A DNA stretch of 64,000 bases from Flagellimonas algicola (GTDB lineage: Bacteria; Bacteroidota; Bacteroidia; Flavobacteriales; Flavobacteriaceae): NCBI RefSeq assembly GCF_005937185.1, contig NZ_VCNI01000001.1, positions 1,298,657-1,362,656 of the forward strand, read 5' to 3'. Numbering within the stretch: the stretch's first letter is position 1; each line of letters starts with the position of its first letter. Shown piece by piece: positions 55,245 through 64,000 of the stretch. The notes under the pieces were generated by a model that worked only from the letters and a program-made list of their open reading frames with translations, was not told the origin of the DNA and made no database searches. The position numbers and the translations under genes are program-made.

Positions 55245-56741
55245 ATGCGCAGCATTGCATATTTAATCTTCCCAGTTCTTTTCTTTTCCTGTTCTGTATT
55301 CAGAACCACAACACCCACCCCTAAAACTGAATTTAGAGGGGTTTGGATCGCAACGGTAGCCAACATTGACTGGCCCAAAAACCCCAATGATAATACAGCC
55401 AAAAAGAAAGCGGATTTTATTCGTATTTTGGATTTCTACCAAAACCTCAATTTTAATGCCGCCATTGTTCAGATTCGGACAGCTGGAGATGCTTTTTATC
55501 CCTCCCAACTTTCCCCCTGGTCCAAATATTTAACAGGGGAACAAGGTAAGCCTCCAAAGGAATTTGACGACCCTTTGCACTGGATGATTGGGGAAACACA
55601 CAAACGGGGCATGGAATTTCACGCTTGGTTGAATCCCTATCGTGCAACCGTTGATTTAGACACTCTTTCACTTTCCGATCAGCACGATTTTTATCAACAT
55701 CCTGAATGGATGGTGAAGTACGGCAAGAAGTATTACTACAATCCTGGCCTACCCAAAGTACGGGAGAAATTTAATACAATTATTAACGAGTTGGTTCGAA
55801 ACTACCAAGTGGATGCCATTCATTTTGACGACTATTTCTATCCCTACAAAATCAAAGGAGAAGTCTTCAACGATTCCATCACCTACAAAAAATATGGCCT
55901 GCCCAATCAATCTCTAGAAGACTGGAGACGAAGCAATGTGGATTCTCTGGTTAAGAATGTCCATACCACCATAAAAAAGCACAAATCCTGGGTACAATTT
56001 GGAATTAGTCCTTTTGGTGTATGGAAAAACAAGGATACTGATCCTAAGGGTTCGGACACCAAAGCGGGACAGACTACTTATGAAGATCTTTATGCCGACC
56101 CACTTCTTTGGACTGACCAGGGTTGGCTGGATTATTTGGCTCCACAAGTGTATTGGAGTATGGACTATTCCCTTGCATCACATCGAATTATTACCCAGTG
56201 GTGGGCCAATAATTCAAAGGGCTCCAATTTGTATATTGGAAATGGTACTTACAAAATCAAAAATAATGCGGATAAAGCTTGGAAACGCAGAAACGAAATC
56301 CCCAAACAACTTATCCTAGCCCGAAATCAAGATAAAATTGATGGCAACATTTTTTTTAGTGCCAAATCTTTGATGGGCAAACATGATAGGGTCGTAAACA
56401 CCCTAAAGCGTAAATTTTATCCATCACCCTCTCACAATCCGGTTGGGTTGATCAAAACCAATAGGGAGATTGTCCAACCATCCCTGGCATCCTACAAAAG
56501 GCACAACAAGACCTTGGAACTTTGCATTTCGCACAATGACTCCATACCAAGATTCCTTAATCTCTATCGTTCAAAAAGTGGTTTTGAAAGGGAGGATTCT
56601 ATCCTGAGCCAGAAAAAGTATTTATCCGAAAGGGAACAAAGTATATGTTTGGAAGTAAAAAACTTAAGAAATCCTATAGGCATTACCATAACAGATGCTT
56701 ATGGAAATGAAAGTGAGGTTGTATTGATTCAAACACCATAA
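55245..56741 (+). CDS. GHL10 (DUF187) glycosidase lipoprotein, DigH-like
   Basis: A 498-aa lipoprotein. ATG 55245 (MRSIAYLIFPVLFFSC, lipobox Cys16) was chosen because the earlier TTG lies within the terminator. The GHL10 (PF02638) barrel covers about 28-340, with GVWIATVANIDWP, FHAWLNPYRA and the acidic AIHFDDYFYPYK that should hold catalytic residues; a small C-terminal Ig-like region follows. The E. coli family member DigH (YddW) cuts denuded peptidoglycan glycan strands. The next genes encode an AmpG-like permease (27 nt later), a NagZ-like enzyme and AnmK, so supplying glycan fragments for import fits well. Denuded-glycan specificity is inferred. Confidence 0.83.
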   Translation: MRSIAYLIFPVLFFSCSVFRTTTPTPKTEFRGVWIATVANIDWPKNPNDNTAKKKADFIRILDFYQNLNFNAAIVQIRTAGDAFYPSQLSPWSKYLTGEQGKPPKEFDDPLHWMIGETHKRGMEFHAWLNPYRATVDLDTLSLSDQHDFYQHPEWMVKYGKKYYYNPGLPKVREKFNTIINELVRNYQVDAIHFDDYFYPYKIKGEVFNDSITYKKYGLPNQSLEDWRRSNVDSLVKNVHTTIKKHKSWVQFGISPFGVWKNKDTDPKGSDTKAGQTTYEDLYADPLLWTDQGWLDYLAPQVYWSMDYSLASHRIITQWWANNSKGSNLYIGNGTYKIKNNADKAWKRRNEIPKQLILARNQDKIDGNIFFSAKSLMGKHDRVVNTLKRKFYPSPSHNPVGLIKTNREIVQPSLASYKRHNKTLELCISHNDSIPRFLNLYRSKSGFEREDSILSQKKYLSEREQSICLEVKNLRNPIGITITDAYGNESEVVLIQTP

Positions 56742-56768
56742 AGTCAAAATCTAATGAAGTTAACGTAG

Positions 56769-58049
56769 ATGAGCATCGCAAAGAAAGACAAAAGAGCCTG
56801 GGTCTGGGTACCTATTCTCTATTTTACCCAAGGAATTCCCTATATCCTAATTGTCACGGTTTCAGTAATAATGTACAAACGATTGGGGATTGGGAATGCA
56901 GAAATTGGTTTGTACACCAGCTGGCTCTATTTACCATGGGTTTTGAAACCCATTTGGAGTCCCTTTGTGGATTTAAATGGTACCAAACGAAAATGGTTTT
57001 TGGCCATGCAACTGCTTGTTTCCTTGGCATTTTTGGGAATTGGGCTATCGCTTCCAACCCAATCTTTCTTTATGATTACCCTTGCGTTTTTCTGGATGGC
57101 CGCCTTTGCTTCGGCGACCAACGATATTGCTTCGGACGGATATTATATGATAGGTCTGACCCAAAAAAAACAGTCCTTTTTTATCGGGATGCGAAGTACG
57201 TTTTACCGTTTGGCCATGGTGACAGGGCAAGGGCTACTGGTCATTTTTGCAGGCTTTCTGGAAAACCGATATGGGGATAACACCAAAGCCTGGTCGCTCA
57301 CCATGATCTGCGCAGCCGTTCTCATGCTTGTTCTCACCATTTCCAATTTCTTTGCTACGCCCAAGTTTGAAATAGCTCCCAACCAAAACTCGGACAAGCC
57401 TAATAACTTTTGGGAAGTATTTGCTTCCTTTTTTAGAAAAAAACAGATTGGCATCGCCTTGTTGTTTATACTAACCTATCGGTTGGGAGAATCGCAATTG
57501 GTAAAAATGGCCTCCCCTTTTCTTTTGGATGAAAAAGAAGTCGGTGGATTGGCTTATTCCACAGAGGCCGTAGGAACCATTTATGGAACAGTGGGGGTCA
57601 TTATGCTTTCTTTGGGCGGTATTATTGGGGGAATATTAATTTCTAGGGATGGATTGAAAAAATGGATGCTACCCATGTTATTATCCCTAAACCTGCCAAA
57701 TATCCTATACGCCCTATTGGCGATTACCAAAACTTCCAGTCTGGTTGCTGTGGTGGGAACCGTTGTGGTGGAGCAATTTGGTTACGGATTTGGGTTCGCT
57801 GCTTTTTTGATTTATCTCATCTATATTGCCGAAGGAGCTTCCAAAACCTCCCACTATGCCATAGCAACCGGTTTTATGGCCTTGGGAATGATGCTTCCCG
57901 GAATGTTGAGCGGTTATATCCAAGAATGGCTGGGCTATGATGGATTCTTTGTTTGGGTTGTCATTGCAGCCTTACCCGCATTTTTGTTGCTCAAATTTTT
58001 AAAATACCCTGCCGATTACGGAAAGAAAAGTGCCATATCCCATGAATGA
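56769..58049 (+). CDS. ampG: AmpG-like MFS muropeptide permease
   Basis: A 426-aa inner-membrane protein with 12 predicted TM helices. AmpG-type landmarks: YFTQGIPYILIVTVS in TM1, a YTSWLYLPWVLKPIWSP stretch near 57-73, and ASATNDIASDGYYM near 113-127. AmpG imports GlcNAc-anhydroMurNAc, with or without peptide. It lies in the middle of an operon whose following genes (NagZ-like, AnmK) process exactly these products. Its end overlaps the GH3 start (ATGAATGA), suggesting translational coupling. A closely related sugar MFS role cannot be excluded. Confidence 0.85.
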   Translation: MSIAKKDKRAWVWVPILYFTQGIPYILIVTVSVIMYKRLGIGNAEIGLYTSWLYLPWVLKPIWSPFVDLNGTKRKWFLAMQLLVSLAFLGIGLSLPTQSFFMITLAFFWMAAFASATNDIASDGYYMIGLTQKKQSFFIGMRSTFYRLAMVTGQGLLVIFAGFLENRYGDNTKAWSLTMICAAVLMLVLTISNFFATPKFEIAPNQNSDKPNNFWEVFASFFRKKQIGIALLFILTYRLGESQLVKMASPFLLDEKEVGGLAYSTEAVGTIYGTVGVIMLSLGGIIGGILISRDGLKKWMLPMLLSLNLPNILYALLAITKTSSLVAVVGTVVVEQFGYGFGFAAFLIYLIYIAEGASKTSHYAIATGFMALGMMLPGMLSGYIQEWLGYDGFFVWVVIAALPAFLLLKFLKYPADYGKKSAISHE

Positions 58050-59655
58050 TCTACTACCCAAATACGAAGAAGCCAAAAACCAGCTCACCTTAAAGCAAAA
58101 AGTGGGTCAATTGTTTATGCCTGCGGCATTTATAAATGATACCGAAGAGGAGGTTCAAAAATTGGAGTATTTAATCAATACGCTGGACATTGGTGCCATA
58201 TGTTTCTTCCATAGCAGGGCCAGTGCTGCGACCAATTTTGAAGGCAAAAAGAAAGTAGTTCACAACGAGAAAAGTTACGATCGTTTACTGCAGCTTATCG
58301 AGCGGTATCAAAAAGCAGCAAATATTCCTCTGCTTATTGCCATAGATGCCGAATGGGGGTTAGCCATGCGTATCGAAAACACACCACAATATCCGTATGC
58401 CATTACCTTGGGGGCTATTCAGGAACAGCCTAAATTGCTGTTTGATGTTGGAAAGCATATTGGTTTGGATTGTCTAAATGCTGGTGTGCATTGGAACCTC
58501 TCCCCCGTGGTCGACATTAACAACAATCCAGAAAATCCGGTCATAGGGTATCGATCCTTTGGTGATGATAGGGTTACAGTTACTTCCAAATCTTTAGCCT
58601 ATATCCAAGGAATGTCCAGCGTTGGGGTTCTAAATTCCGTTAAACACTTTCCAGGGCATGGGGATACCGCAACGGATTCCCATTTGGGACTTCCGGTCAT
58701 AGACAAATCCAAGGAAACCCTGATGGAAAATGAGCTTTTCCCTTTTAAAAAGCACATTCAAGAAGGTGTTGATTCGGTCATGGTGGGACACTTATCGATA
58801 CCATCGTTGGATGAATCGGGAAATCCGTCCACAACTTCGTATCCCATAATCACAGAACTTCTCCGAAACGAATTGGGATTTAATGGAGTGATCATTTCTG
58901 ATGCATTGAACATGCATGCCGTTTCCAAACATTATACCGAAAAGGGAACCTTGGAAGCCGCCGCATTCAAGGCTGGAATGGATATGATGTGTTTTACCGA
59001 AAATCCAACGGAGGGTATAGCTGAAATATTGAACGCTGCTACCGCGGAACGCATAGAAGAAAGCTTCAGAAGGGTATGGCAACTGAAGGAAAAAGCATTT
59101 TTGAGCAACGGTTCCAAACAGGCATCAAATCCCATGGAGTTCGAGGAGCTGAATCGAAAATTGGCACATTTCTCGTTGACGGAATGCTATGGAGATGAAG
59201 CGACAATCCAGAAGCTAAAAGCAGGTCAATTTCTCAACCTTTCTATTGGTAGCCCTGTTGAAAATTTGTTTTCCAAATCCGTTGAAAACACTTTGGAAAG
59301 ACAACACCATCAAGTGAAATCTGAAAACTTAACGGACATAACGCAATTGGTTGCTTCCAATGAAAATGTGGTTTTGGCATTGTTTCCACCAGCTGTTAAA
59401 CCTAAGGGGGTGTTTGGATTTGAAACTGCGATACTGGAATTTATCCGCAAATTAATTGCACAGAAAAATGTCTTGATCTATCTGTTCGGGAATCCTTATG
59501 TATGCAACATCCTCGAATCGGAAGCAAATTCGAACCTAGTCATCGCCTATCAAGATTTTAGAGTATTCCAAGAAGTGGCCTTTGAACATTTCCAAGATAA
59601 ATTTGAAGCCAAAGGAAAGCTTCCATTTCAGATGAAATCAGCTTCTCACAGTTAA
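58042..59655 (+). CDS. nagZ: GH3 beta-N-acetylhexosaminidase, NagZ-like
   Basis: A 537-aa cytosolic GH3 enzyme (no signal peptide). ATG 58042 was preferred to a GTG at 58030. The NagZ mark is the KHFPGHGDTATDSH loop at 201-214, whose Asp212-His214 dyad serves as acid/base, and the nucleophile is Asp287 in VIISDALNMHAV. It cleaves GlcNAc from GlcNAc-anhydroMurNAc. The single barrel (about 15-330) is followed by about 200 residues of a second domain, as in NagZ of Gram-positives and Bacteroidota rather than the short E. coli form. It overlaps ampG by 8 nt and is 14 nt before anmK. Confidence 0.88.
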   Translation: MNDLLPKYEEAKNQLTLKQKVGQLFMPAAFINDTEEEVQKLEYLINTLDIGAICFFHSRASAATNFEGKKKVVHNEKSYDRLLQLIERYQKAANIPLLIAIDAEWGLAMRIENTPQYPYAITLGAIQEQPKLLFDVGKHIGLDCLNAGVHWNLSPVVDINNNPENPVIGYRSFGDDRVTVTSKSLAYIQGMSSVGVLNSVKHFPGHGDTATDSHLGLPVIDKSKETLMENELFPFKKHIQEGVDSVMVGHLSIPSLDESGNPSTTSYPIITELLRNELGFNGVIISDALNMHAVSKHYTEKGTLEAAAFKAGMDMMCFTENPTEGIAEILNAATAERIEESFRRVWQLKEKAFLSNGSKQASNPMEFEELNRKLAHFSLTECYGDEATIQKLKAGQFLNLSIGSPVENLFSKSVENTLERQHHQVKSENLTDITQLVASNENVVLALFPPAVKPKGVFGFETAILEFIRKLIAQKNVLIYLFGNPYVCNILESEANSNLVIAYQDFRVFQEVAFEHFQDKFEAKGKLPFQMKSASHS

Positions 59656-59669
59656 TTAAAACCATCTAT

Positions 59670-60749
59670 ATGAAAAAGTATCAGGTTTTAGGTTTAATGT
59701 CGGGCACTTCCCTAGATGGGTTGGATTTAGCCTTTTGCCATTTATGGGAAGGTGCGAAGGGATGGGAATTTTCATTGGAAAATACAAAAGATGTTTCCTA
59801 TGGCCCTCAATTACGAGACCAACTAAAGGATGCTATACATCTTTCCGAACAAGATCATGAGCAGTTACATAAGGATTATGGCGTTTGGTTGGGAGAACAG
59901 GCCTTGAAGTTCATTACTGAAAAAAATTTGAATGTTGATTTTATAGCAAGTCATGGACATACCTCGCACCATAGACCTGATGAAGGTTACACCTTCCAGT
60001 TGGGAGATGGCCAGTTGCTGGCCAATAACTCAAAAAAGAAGGTCATCTGTGATTTCAGGACCAAGGATGTTTCTCTAGGTGGTCAGGGTGCTCCGCTGGT
60101 TCCCATAGGGGACCGATTGCTGTTTCACGAATATGATTTTTGCCTTAATCTGGGAGGAATCAGCAATATGTCTTTTGAAAAAGATGGTCAAAGAATTGCC
60201 TATGATATTGGTCTGGCCAACATGCCCTTGAACTTTATCACCGCAAAGCTGGAAATGGCTTATGATGAAGATGGGAGATTGGCCCGATCTGGACACTTGG
60301 ATAATCAGCTATTGGAGCAACTCAACGCATTGTCCTATTACCAACTACCCTATCCCAAATCCACTGGTTATGAATGGTTCACTGAAGAAATTGTTCCCCT
60401 AATTGAATCTTCAAAGGCAAGCCAAGCCGATTTGCTTCACACCTTCATCCATCACAATTGCGAACAAATTGCTTTGGAAGCACAGAAACATGCCTCTGGA
60501 CCAACCCAAAAAATGCTGGTTACCGGAGGGGGAGCGCTAAATGGTTTCTTTAAAGAAACGCTGCAAGTAAAATTGGGGCCAACCATAGAAGTCAGTGCGC
60601 CATCCGCAACCCTCATTGCCTATAAGGAAGCACTCGTTTTTGCCTTAATGAGTGTTCTTAAAGAACAGGGCAAAACCAATGTGTTGAGCTCCGTAACAGG
60701 GGCAAAAATAGATTCCTGCAGTGGTGAAATTTTCTACCCGCAGGCCTAG
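59670..60749 (+). CDS. anmK: Anhydro-N-acetylmuramic acid kinase
   Basis: A 359-aa cytosolic kinase of the hexokinase/ASKHA fold that opens the 1,6-anhydro ring of anhydroMurNAc and phosphorylates it to MurNAc-6-P. Signatures: GLMSGTSLDGLDL at 8-20 (phosphate loop), ASHGHTSHHRP, the DFRTKDVSLGGQGAPLVP stretch near 129-146 with the catalytic Asp, NLGGISNMSF and MLVTGGGALNGF. The length is as in E. coli (369). It provides the substrate of MurQ at 51488. The stop overlaps by 4 nt that of the convergent MFS gene. Confidence 0.95.
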   Translation: MKKYQVLGLMSGTSLDGLDLAFCHLWEGAKGWEFSLENTKDVSYGPQLRDQLKDAIHLSEQDHEQLHKDYGVWLGEQALKFITEKNLNVDFIASHGHTSHHRPDEGYTFQLGDGQLLANNSKKKVICDFRTKDVSLGGQGAPLVPIGDRLLFHEYDFCLNLGGISNMSFEKDGQRIAYDIGLANMPLNFITAKLEMAYDEDGRLARSGHLDNQLLEQLNALSYYQLPYPKSTGYEWFTEEIVPLIESSKASQADLLHTFIHHNCEQIALEAQKHASGPTQKMLVTGGGALNGFFKETLQVKLGPTIEVSAPSATLIAYKEALVFALMSVLKEQGKTNVLSSVTGAKIDSCSGEIFYPQA

Positions 60750-61957
60750 TTGGTCAATGCCACCCGGCTGCCTTTTCTGGTGGAAAGGACTAAAAGCAAG
60801 GATGCTATTCCACAAATGGCCAATCCAGCGAAAAGAGGCCAAACACTTTCAGCAATAAAGTCTCCGATAAAAGTGGCAATTGGTATGGCCAACAAGGTAG
60901 ACACAAAACCATTTATGGCAGCACCAATCCCAGCTATATGCCCAATGGGTTCCATAGCGATGGAGCGATAATTTCCCCACATAAAACCAAGGCAGAAAAA
61001 CTGAATGGAAAGGAATCCAACCAAAACATAAATGTTTGGGTTGGGTGTTCCCCAAAATAGCAACACGTAAAGAATGGCAATTCCACAGAACACAGAAAGT
61101 GCCAACACCGAAAGTTTTCGCATTCCATAACGCATTACAAGTGTTCCGTTCATAAAAGTTGACAAGCCAATGGAAATCGCCAAACCAGCAAATATGTACG
61201 GAAAGGCCTCCTTAAGGTCGTATTGATTCTCAAAAATGTGCTGGGAAGAACTTAAGTACACCAGGAATGCCCCAGTCACCAAACCTGAAATAAACGTAAA
61301 AATCACAGTATCCCTATACTTGAAAAACTCCCTAACTCCATCTACAAATACATGACGAGTGAACGGAATCTTGTATTCCGGTTTTAGGGTTTCCGGTTGC
61401 CTTTTCCAAAACCATAGGGCCACCACAAGGGCAAAAAAGAGCTGAATGTAAAAAATAGCTTCCCATCCAAAAGCGTCCAAAATGAGCTTTCCTATGGCCG
61501 GTGCTATCACCGGAATCAGAATAAAAAATGCGACTACAAATGACATTATCTTGGCCATGTAATCCCCTTTATACGTATCTCTAATGATAGAAATGGCCAA
61601 AGTTCTTGGCGCTGATAATCCTATACCCTGCAAAATTCTACCCAAAACCATTACCTCCAAAGATGGGGCCCAAACGCAGATTACACTGGCAATAGCAAAC
61701 AAAACAAATCCCAAATAAACCACAGGTTTTCTACCATAGCAATCCGAGAGGGGACCAAAAATTAACTGTCCCACACCAAGGCCTAAAAAAATCATGGTCA
61801 CCAACAGCTGGTTATCTGTTGAACTATAGCTGTGTATGGCCTCCCCAATATTTGAAATCGCAGGTAAAAGGGCGTCTATGGCCAAGGCCACAATAGACAT
61901 CAATGCGGCCATTAAGGCAATAAATTCGAAGTTGGGTTTTTGCGTCTCTTTTTGCAT
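60746..61957 (-). CDS. Bcr/CflA-type MFS efflux transporter
   Basis: A 403-aa inner-membrane protein with 12 predicted TM helices. The Bcr/CflA (DHA1) pattern is visible: IVALAIDALLPAI in TM1, GPLSDCYGRKPVVYLG near 69-84 (loop 2-3 motif), RILQGIGLSAPRTLAISIIRD in TM4 and a Pro-rich VIAPAIGKL in TM5. These proteins export drugs, dipeptides or sugars by proton antiport. It stands alone on the minus strand. A TAATTTTG box only 5 nt before the ATG could give a nearly leaderless mRNA. Confidence 0.87.
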   Translation of the reverse strand: MQKETQKPNFEFIALMAALMSIVALAIDALLPAISNIGEAIHSYSSTDNQLLVTMIFLGLGVGQLIFGPLSDCYGRKPVVYLGFVLFAIASVICVWAPSLEVMVLGRILQGIGLSAPRTLAISIIRDTYKGDYMAKIMSFVVAFFILIPVIAPAIGKLILDAFGWEAIFYIQLFFALVVALWFWKRQPETLKPEYKIPFTRHVFVDGVREFFKYRDTVIFTFISGLVTGAFLVYLSSSQHIFENQYDLKEAFPYIFAGLAISIGLSTFMNGTLVMRYGMRKLSVLALSVFCGIAILYVLLFWGTPNPNIYVLVGFLSIQFFCLGFMWGNYRSIAMEPIGHIAGIGAAINGFVSTLLAIPIATFIGDFIAESVWPLFAGLAICGIASLLLVLSTRKGSRVALTN

Positions 61958-61961
61958 TTGG

Positions 61962-61969
61962 CAAAATTA
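61962..61969 (-). promoter_or_regulatory. Possible -7 box right before the MFS start codon
   Basis: TAATTTTG on the minus strand fits TAnnTTTG perfectly and ends 4 nt from the ATG at 61957, so transcription would start at or near the start codon. A TTGG lies about 15-16 nt upstream as a poor -33 box. Confidence 0.3.
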
Positions 61970-62143
61970 GGCAACCTCAAGAAACCAATGAAGTAATTAT
62001 GATAGTATTAATGTTATGGTTTATAGTCAAAAGTTATGGTTTCACAATCCTTGGTTGTTCAAACCAAAATCTAACACTTAGTCGGCGCGTGCGGTTCCAA
62101 AAACAGTGTGCTAATGCCTATATTTGATTTAAACTACAGGTTG

Positions 62144-63208
62144 ATGGATATATTAAAAACATTGGTAGTGGGCTGCGGTAACATGGGAACCTCCCATGCC
62201 CGAGCCTATCATAAATTGGAAGGATTTGAAATCGTTGGATTGGTTAGTCGTGGTGCCAAAAGCCGGGAACGGCTGTCCCAAGAATTAAACGGAATCCCAA
62301 CATTTTCCGATTATGACCAGGCCCTAGAACAGACAAAACCGGATGTGGTCTCCATCAATACCTATCCCGACACCCATTTTAATTACGTGAAGAAGGCGTT
62401 GCAAGGCGACGCCCATGTATTTGTGGAAAAGCCCCTTGCCCTTACGGTGAAAGAGGCCCAGAGTTTGGTGGAACTGGCTCAAAAGCAAAAGAAGAAGATG
62501 GTAGTTGGGTACATTCTTCGTGTTCATCCTACCTGGACCCAATTTGTCCAAATGGCGCAAACCTTGGGTAAACCATTGGTGATGCGGATGAACCTAAATC
62601 AGCAAAGTGCTGGGGAGCAATGGTACACCCATAAGCAATTGATGCAATCCATGTCCCCCATTGTGGACTGTGGTGTGCATTACGTGGATATCATGTGCTC
62701 CATGACCCGCTCCAATCCCATAAGTGTTTCCGCAATTGGCGCTCGTTTATCCGATGAAGTTGATACCCAAATGTACAATTACGGACAATTGCAAGTCCGA
62801 TTTGAAGATGGTTCCGTAGGATGGTATGAAGCAGGTTGGGGACCTATGATGAGCGAGAATGCCTTTTTTATCAAGGATGTGATTGGGCCAAAGGGTTGTG
62901 TTTCCATCAGTGATGCAGACAAGGGAGCCTCTGAGGATATTGAGGGGCATACAAAAACAGGTAGTTTAAAACTACACCACAGTACTTTGGACGAGGATGG
63001 TCACTTTGCCAAAAAAGACGAGATAGTAAACACTGCGAATGAACCTGACCATGACCAACTTTGTCTTCTGGAACAAGAATACCTGTTGGATGCCATCGCA
63101 AACAACCGTGACCTTACCAACCATTTGAATGATGCGGTAAATAGCTTAAAAATTGTATTGGCCGCGGATGAATCTGTAAAAACGGGTAAAACGGTTTTAT
63201 TGAGGTGA
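62144..63208 (+). CDS. Gfo/Idh/MocA-family oxidoreductase
   Basis: A 354-aa cytosolic NAD(P)-dependent sugar dehydrogenase-like protein. ATG 62144 (MDILKTLVVGCGNMGTSHA) was chosen since the Rossmann strand begins at once; a GTG at 62108 and an ATG at 62114 are possible alternatives. It shows the dinucleotide loop GCGNMG, the family EKP motif (FVEKPLALTVKEA near 101-113) with the catalytic Lys, and a C-terminal GFO_IDH_MocA_C domain with DCGVHYVDI (near 187-195). The substrate is unknown. It is divergent from the MFS gene and not clearly tied to the recycling block. Confidence 0.88.
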   Translation: MDILKTLVVGCGNMGTSHARAYHKLEGFEIVGLVSRGAKSRERLSQELNGIPTFSDYDQALEQTKPDVVSINTYPDTHFNYVKKALQGDAHVFVEKPLALTVKEAQSLVELAQKQKKKMVVGYILRVHPTWTQFVQMAQTLGKPLVMRMNLNQQSAGEQWYTHKQLMQSMSPIVDCGVHYVDIMCSMTRSNPISVSAIGARLSDEVDTQMYNYGQLQVRFEDGSVGWYEAGWGPMMSENAFFIKDVIGPKGCVSISDADKGASEDIEGHTKTGSLKLHHSTLDEDGHFAKKDEIVNTANEPDHDQLCLLEQEYLLDAIANNRDLTNHLNDAVNSLKIVLAADESVKTGKTVLLR

Positions 63209-63224
63209 CTCGAAATTATTTCCA

Positions 63225-63270
63225 TGTCAGGTCGAGCGCCGTGTCTGCAGACAGACAGGCAGTCGAGACA
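63225..63270. repeat. REP-like intergenic inverted repeat
   Basis: The 46 bases begin TGTC and end GACA, contain the palindrome GTCTGCAGAC (63243-63252) and two GTCGAG cores (63231-63236 and 63262-63267). Similar short GTCGAG-bearing repeats are scattered between flavobacterial genes. It lies between a stop at 63208 and the convergent pccB stop. Confidence 0.45.
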
Positions 63271-63285
63271 TAAAGCGCATATGGA

Positions 63286-64000
63286 TTACAGCGGAATATT
63301 GCCATGCTTCTTTTTTGGGGCAGCTACTTCCTTTTTCTCAAGCATTGCATAAGCTTTCAACAATTTTCTTCTAGTATTTTTGGGCAGGATTATTTCATCA
63401 ATGAATCCTCGGCGAGCCGCTCTATATGGGTTTGCAAACTTGTCCGCATATTCCACTTCTTTCTCCTTTAATTTGGCCTCTGGGTCTTCAGCTGCGGCAA
63501 TTTCCCTTCTAAAAATTATCTCACTGGCGCCCTTGGCACCCATTACTGCAATTTCGGCAGTGGGCCATGCAAAGTTAAAATCAGCCCCAATGTGTTTGGA
63601 GTTCATCACATCATAGGCTCCGCCGTATGCCTTACGAGTAATCACGGTAACCCGCGGCACAGTTGCCTCACTTAACGCATAGAGAAGCTTGGCACCGTGC
63701 ATGATAATTCCTGACCATTCCTGATCCGTGCCCGGTAAAAATCCAGGAACATCCACCAAAACCAACAATGGAATATTAAAGGCATCACAAAAACGGGTAA
63801 AACGGGCAGCTTTTCTGGAACTTTTTACGCCAAGAACTCCAGCCAAAAACATAGGTTGATTGGCAATAATTCCAATACTCCTGCCCCCTAGCCTAGCAAA
63901 GCCAACAATAATGTTTTCTGCATAATCCTTATGGATTTCATAGAACGAATCGTGGTCAATAATACCATTGATCACATCGTGCATATCACAAGGTTTGTTT
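63286..64000 (-). CDS. pccB: Acyl-CoA (propionyl-CoA) carboxylase, carboxyltransferase beta subunit, C-terminal part
   Basis: The C-terminal about 237 residues of a biotin-dependent carboxyltransferase; the gene continues past the window end (reading [17 protein letters not shown] across 63984, where an internal Met lies). Landmarks: [67 protein letters not shown] and the typical tail KKHGNIPL. It transfers CO2 from carboxybiotin to propionyl-CoA or another acyl-CoA in odd-chain/branched amino-acid breakdown. It could instead be the beta subunit of a related acyl-CoA carboxylase. Confidence 0.92.
   Translation of the reverse strand, partial: NKPCDMHDVINGIIDHDSFYEIHKDYAENIIVGFARLGGRSIGIIANQPMFLAGVLGVKSSRKAARFTRFCDAFNIPLLVLVDVPGFLPGTDQEWSGIIMHGAKLLYALSEATVPRVTVITRKAYGGAYDVMNSKHIGADFNFAWPTAEIAVMGAKGASEIIFRREIAAAEDPEAKLKEKEVEYADKFANPYRAARRGFIDEIILPKNTRRKLLKAYAMLEKKEVAAPKKKHGNIPL

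Overview
This window looks like chromosome from a marine member of the Flavobacteriaceae (Bacteroidota), of the Allomuricauda/Zobellia/Maribacter kind. The clues are: modest G+C; lipoproteins and SprB-like proteins ending in the type IX secretion (T9SS) type B sorting domain; AraC regulators with membrane-embedded N-termini; a Y_Y_Y/LuxR-type regulator; DUF6090 and SYLF proteins; and -7 boxes of the Bacteroidota form TAnnTTTG. The genus is an inference. No insertion sequence, prophage or CRISPR array was seen.

Region 1 (1-16793, minus strand) is a beta-glucan, probably laminarin, utilisation locus. A membrane-spanning one-component regulator (13980-16793) precedes a run of co-oriented genes. 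In transcription order these are: a clan GH-A glycosidase fused to an outer-membrane beta-barrel, a glycan-binding lipoprotein, a GH16 laminarinase lipoprotein, a PKD lipoprotein with three near-identical binding repeats, an MFS sugar transporter, a GH149-like beta-1,3-glucan phosphorylase, and the start of another lipoprotein. No SusC/SusD pair is present inside this run. The layout suggests surface hydrolysis, entry through the glycosidase-barrel fusion, inner-membrane import by MFS and cytosolic phosphorolysis.

Region 2 (16995-23584, minus) is a tripartite RND efflux operon. Its TolC-like protein carries an N-terminal periplasmic binding-protein domain. Region 3 (24205-35121) holds an amidase, a SYLF protein, two membrane AraC regulators, a DUF6090 protein, an acyltransferase and two carboxypeptidase-regulatory-domain proteins. 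A shared 12-19 bp motif recurs next to the AraC genes.

Region 4 (35281-35522) is tRNA-Pro(GGG), followed by strong hairpins and an 18-bp copy of the tRNA 3' end. Region 5 (35767-50216) encodes cell-surface proteins: two tandem paralogues of exactly 914 aa, and a 2772-aa SprB-like adhesin, all with type B sorting domains. An uncharacterised 99-aa gene lies between them.

Region 6 (50363-60749) holds a PQQ sugar dehydrogenase and then a peptidoglycan/amino-sugar recycling block. MurQ and a DeoR regulator are divergent from a NagB-PIG-L fusion. These are followed by a DigH-like GHL10 lipoprotein, an AmpG-like permease, a NagZ-like GH3 and AnmK. Together they cover glycan cleavage, import, hydrolysis, phosphorylation, ether cleavage and deamination. 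Region 7 (60746-64000) has a Bcr/CflA-type MFS protein, a Gfo/Idh/MocA oxidoreductase and the C-terminal part of a propionyl-CoA carboxylase beta subunit.
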